This document shows, one piece after another, positions 6,835 through 6,935 of a stretch of 6,935 nt of DNA (positions are counted from its first letter, which is position 1; the number at the start of each line of letters is the position of its first letter). The notes under the pieces are model-generated. The model did no database searches and had not been told where the DNA came from. It saw only the letters and a program-made list of their open reading frames with translations. This DNA comes from JANRIC01 sp033765345 (GTDB lineage: Bacteria; Bacteroidota; Bacteroidia; Cytophagales; Microscillaceae), in the NCBI GenBank assembly GCA_033765345.1, contig JANRIC010000038.1:1-6935 (forward strand). The letters run 5' to 3'. The position numbers and the translations under genes are program-made.

Positions 6835-6935
6835 GTAAGTTTTCTTCTAAAACTCTATAAAATATCGCAAAATATGGGTTTTGATAAAATATAGCATGTA
6901 AGTTTTATAAGAATAGTTATATTTCATATAAATAT

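Larger units (their letters stand above)
6489..6935. other. non-coding region downstream of the lipase gene
   Basis: No open frame of convincing length or composition is present on either strand. Most of the stretch is AT-rich. It holds a weak hairpin just after the lipase stop, a GC-richer block at about 6714-6815 described separately, and then T-rich sequence. Two copies of TGTAAGTTTT (6834-6843 and 6897-6906) and two of ATAAAATAT (6857-6865 and 6884-6892) lie in the last 100 bases; with such AT bias these may be chance. AGTTTT (6838-6843) and AAAACT (6849-6854) form a 6-bp inverted repeat. The end could be the promoter region of a gene beyond the window, but no gene start is seen. Confidence 0.6.

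Noticed and set aside
6489..6935. CRISPR array, tRNA, or insertion sequence in the terminal spacer
   Set aside because: No regularly spaced repeats, no cloverleaf with CCA-type acceptor, and no transposase frame or paired terminal repeats were seen.

Overview
The window carries four protein genes, all on the + strand. The first three form a compact cluster: a DUF444/YeaH-type MIDAS protein (196-1557), a SpoVR-family protein (1562-3160) and a PrkA-type AAA+ protein (3218-5539). After a clear rho-independent terminator (5525-5567) comes a separately transcribed class 3 lipase (5676-6488). The window ends in 447 bases without a convincing gene.

The host is probably a member of the Bacteroidota, perhaps the Cytophagia. 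The coding DNA has moderate to low GC, the spacers are very AT-rich, and three of the four start codons lack a convincing Shine-Dalgarno sequence, as is common in that phylum. This is inference; there is no rRNA or other phylogenetic marker in the window.

Layout: 1-195 is an AT-rich leader that opens with a perfect 11-bp inverted repeat. 196-5539 is the probable yeaH-spoVR-prkA operon; the first two genes are 4 nt apart and the second and third 57 nt apart. 5540-5675 holds the operon terminator and the lipase leader. 6489-6935 is non-coding, with a locally GC-richer block (about 6714-6815) of mutually exclusive short hairpins followed by C and T homopolymers. That block looks like an interspersed repeat or structured element.

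How the genes may work together: PrkA, YeaH/DUF444 and SpoVR are a phylogenetically widespread trio linked to stationary-phase and starvation physiology in enterobacteria and to sporulation in Bacillus and Myxococcus. The combination of an AAA+ ATPase with a vWA/MIDAS protein recalls MoxR/vWA pairs such as RavA-ViaA and the CbbQ-CbbO activase. A plausible reading, not proven by sequence, is that PrkA is the ATP-driven motor, the DUF444 protein the metal-dependent adaptor, and SpoVR the effector. The system itself is not new. The less usual points are that all three genes sit side by side in the order yeaH-spoVR-prkA, and that this PrkA is large (773 aa), with an acidic insert after Walker A and a retained CPxH/CxxC set that could bind metal.
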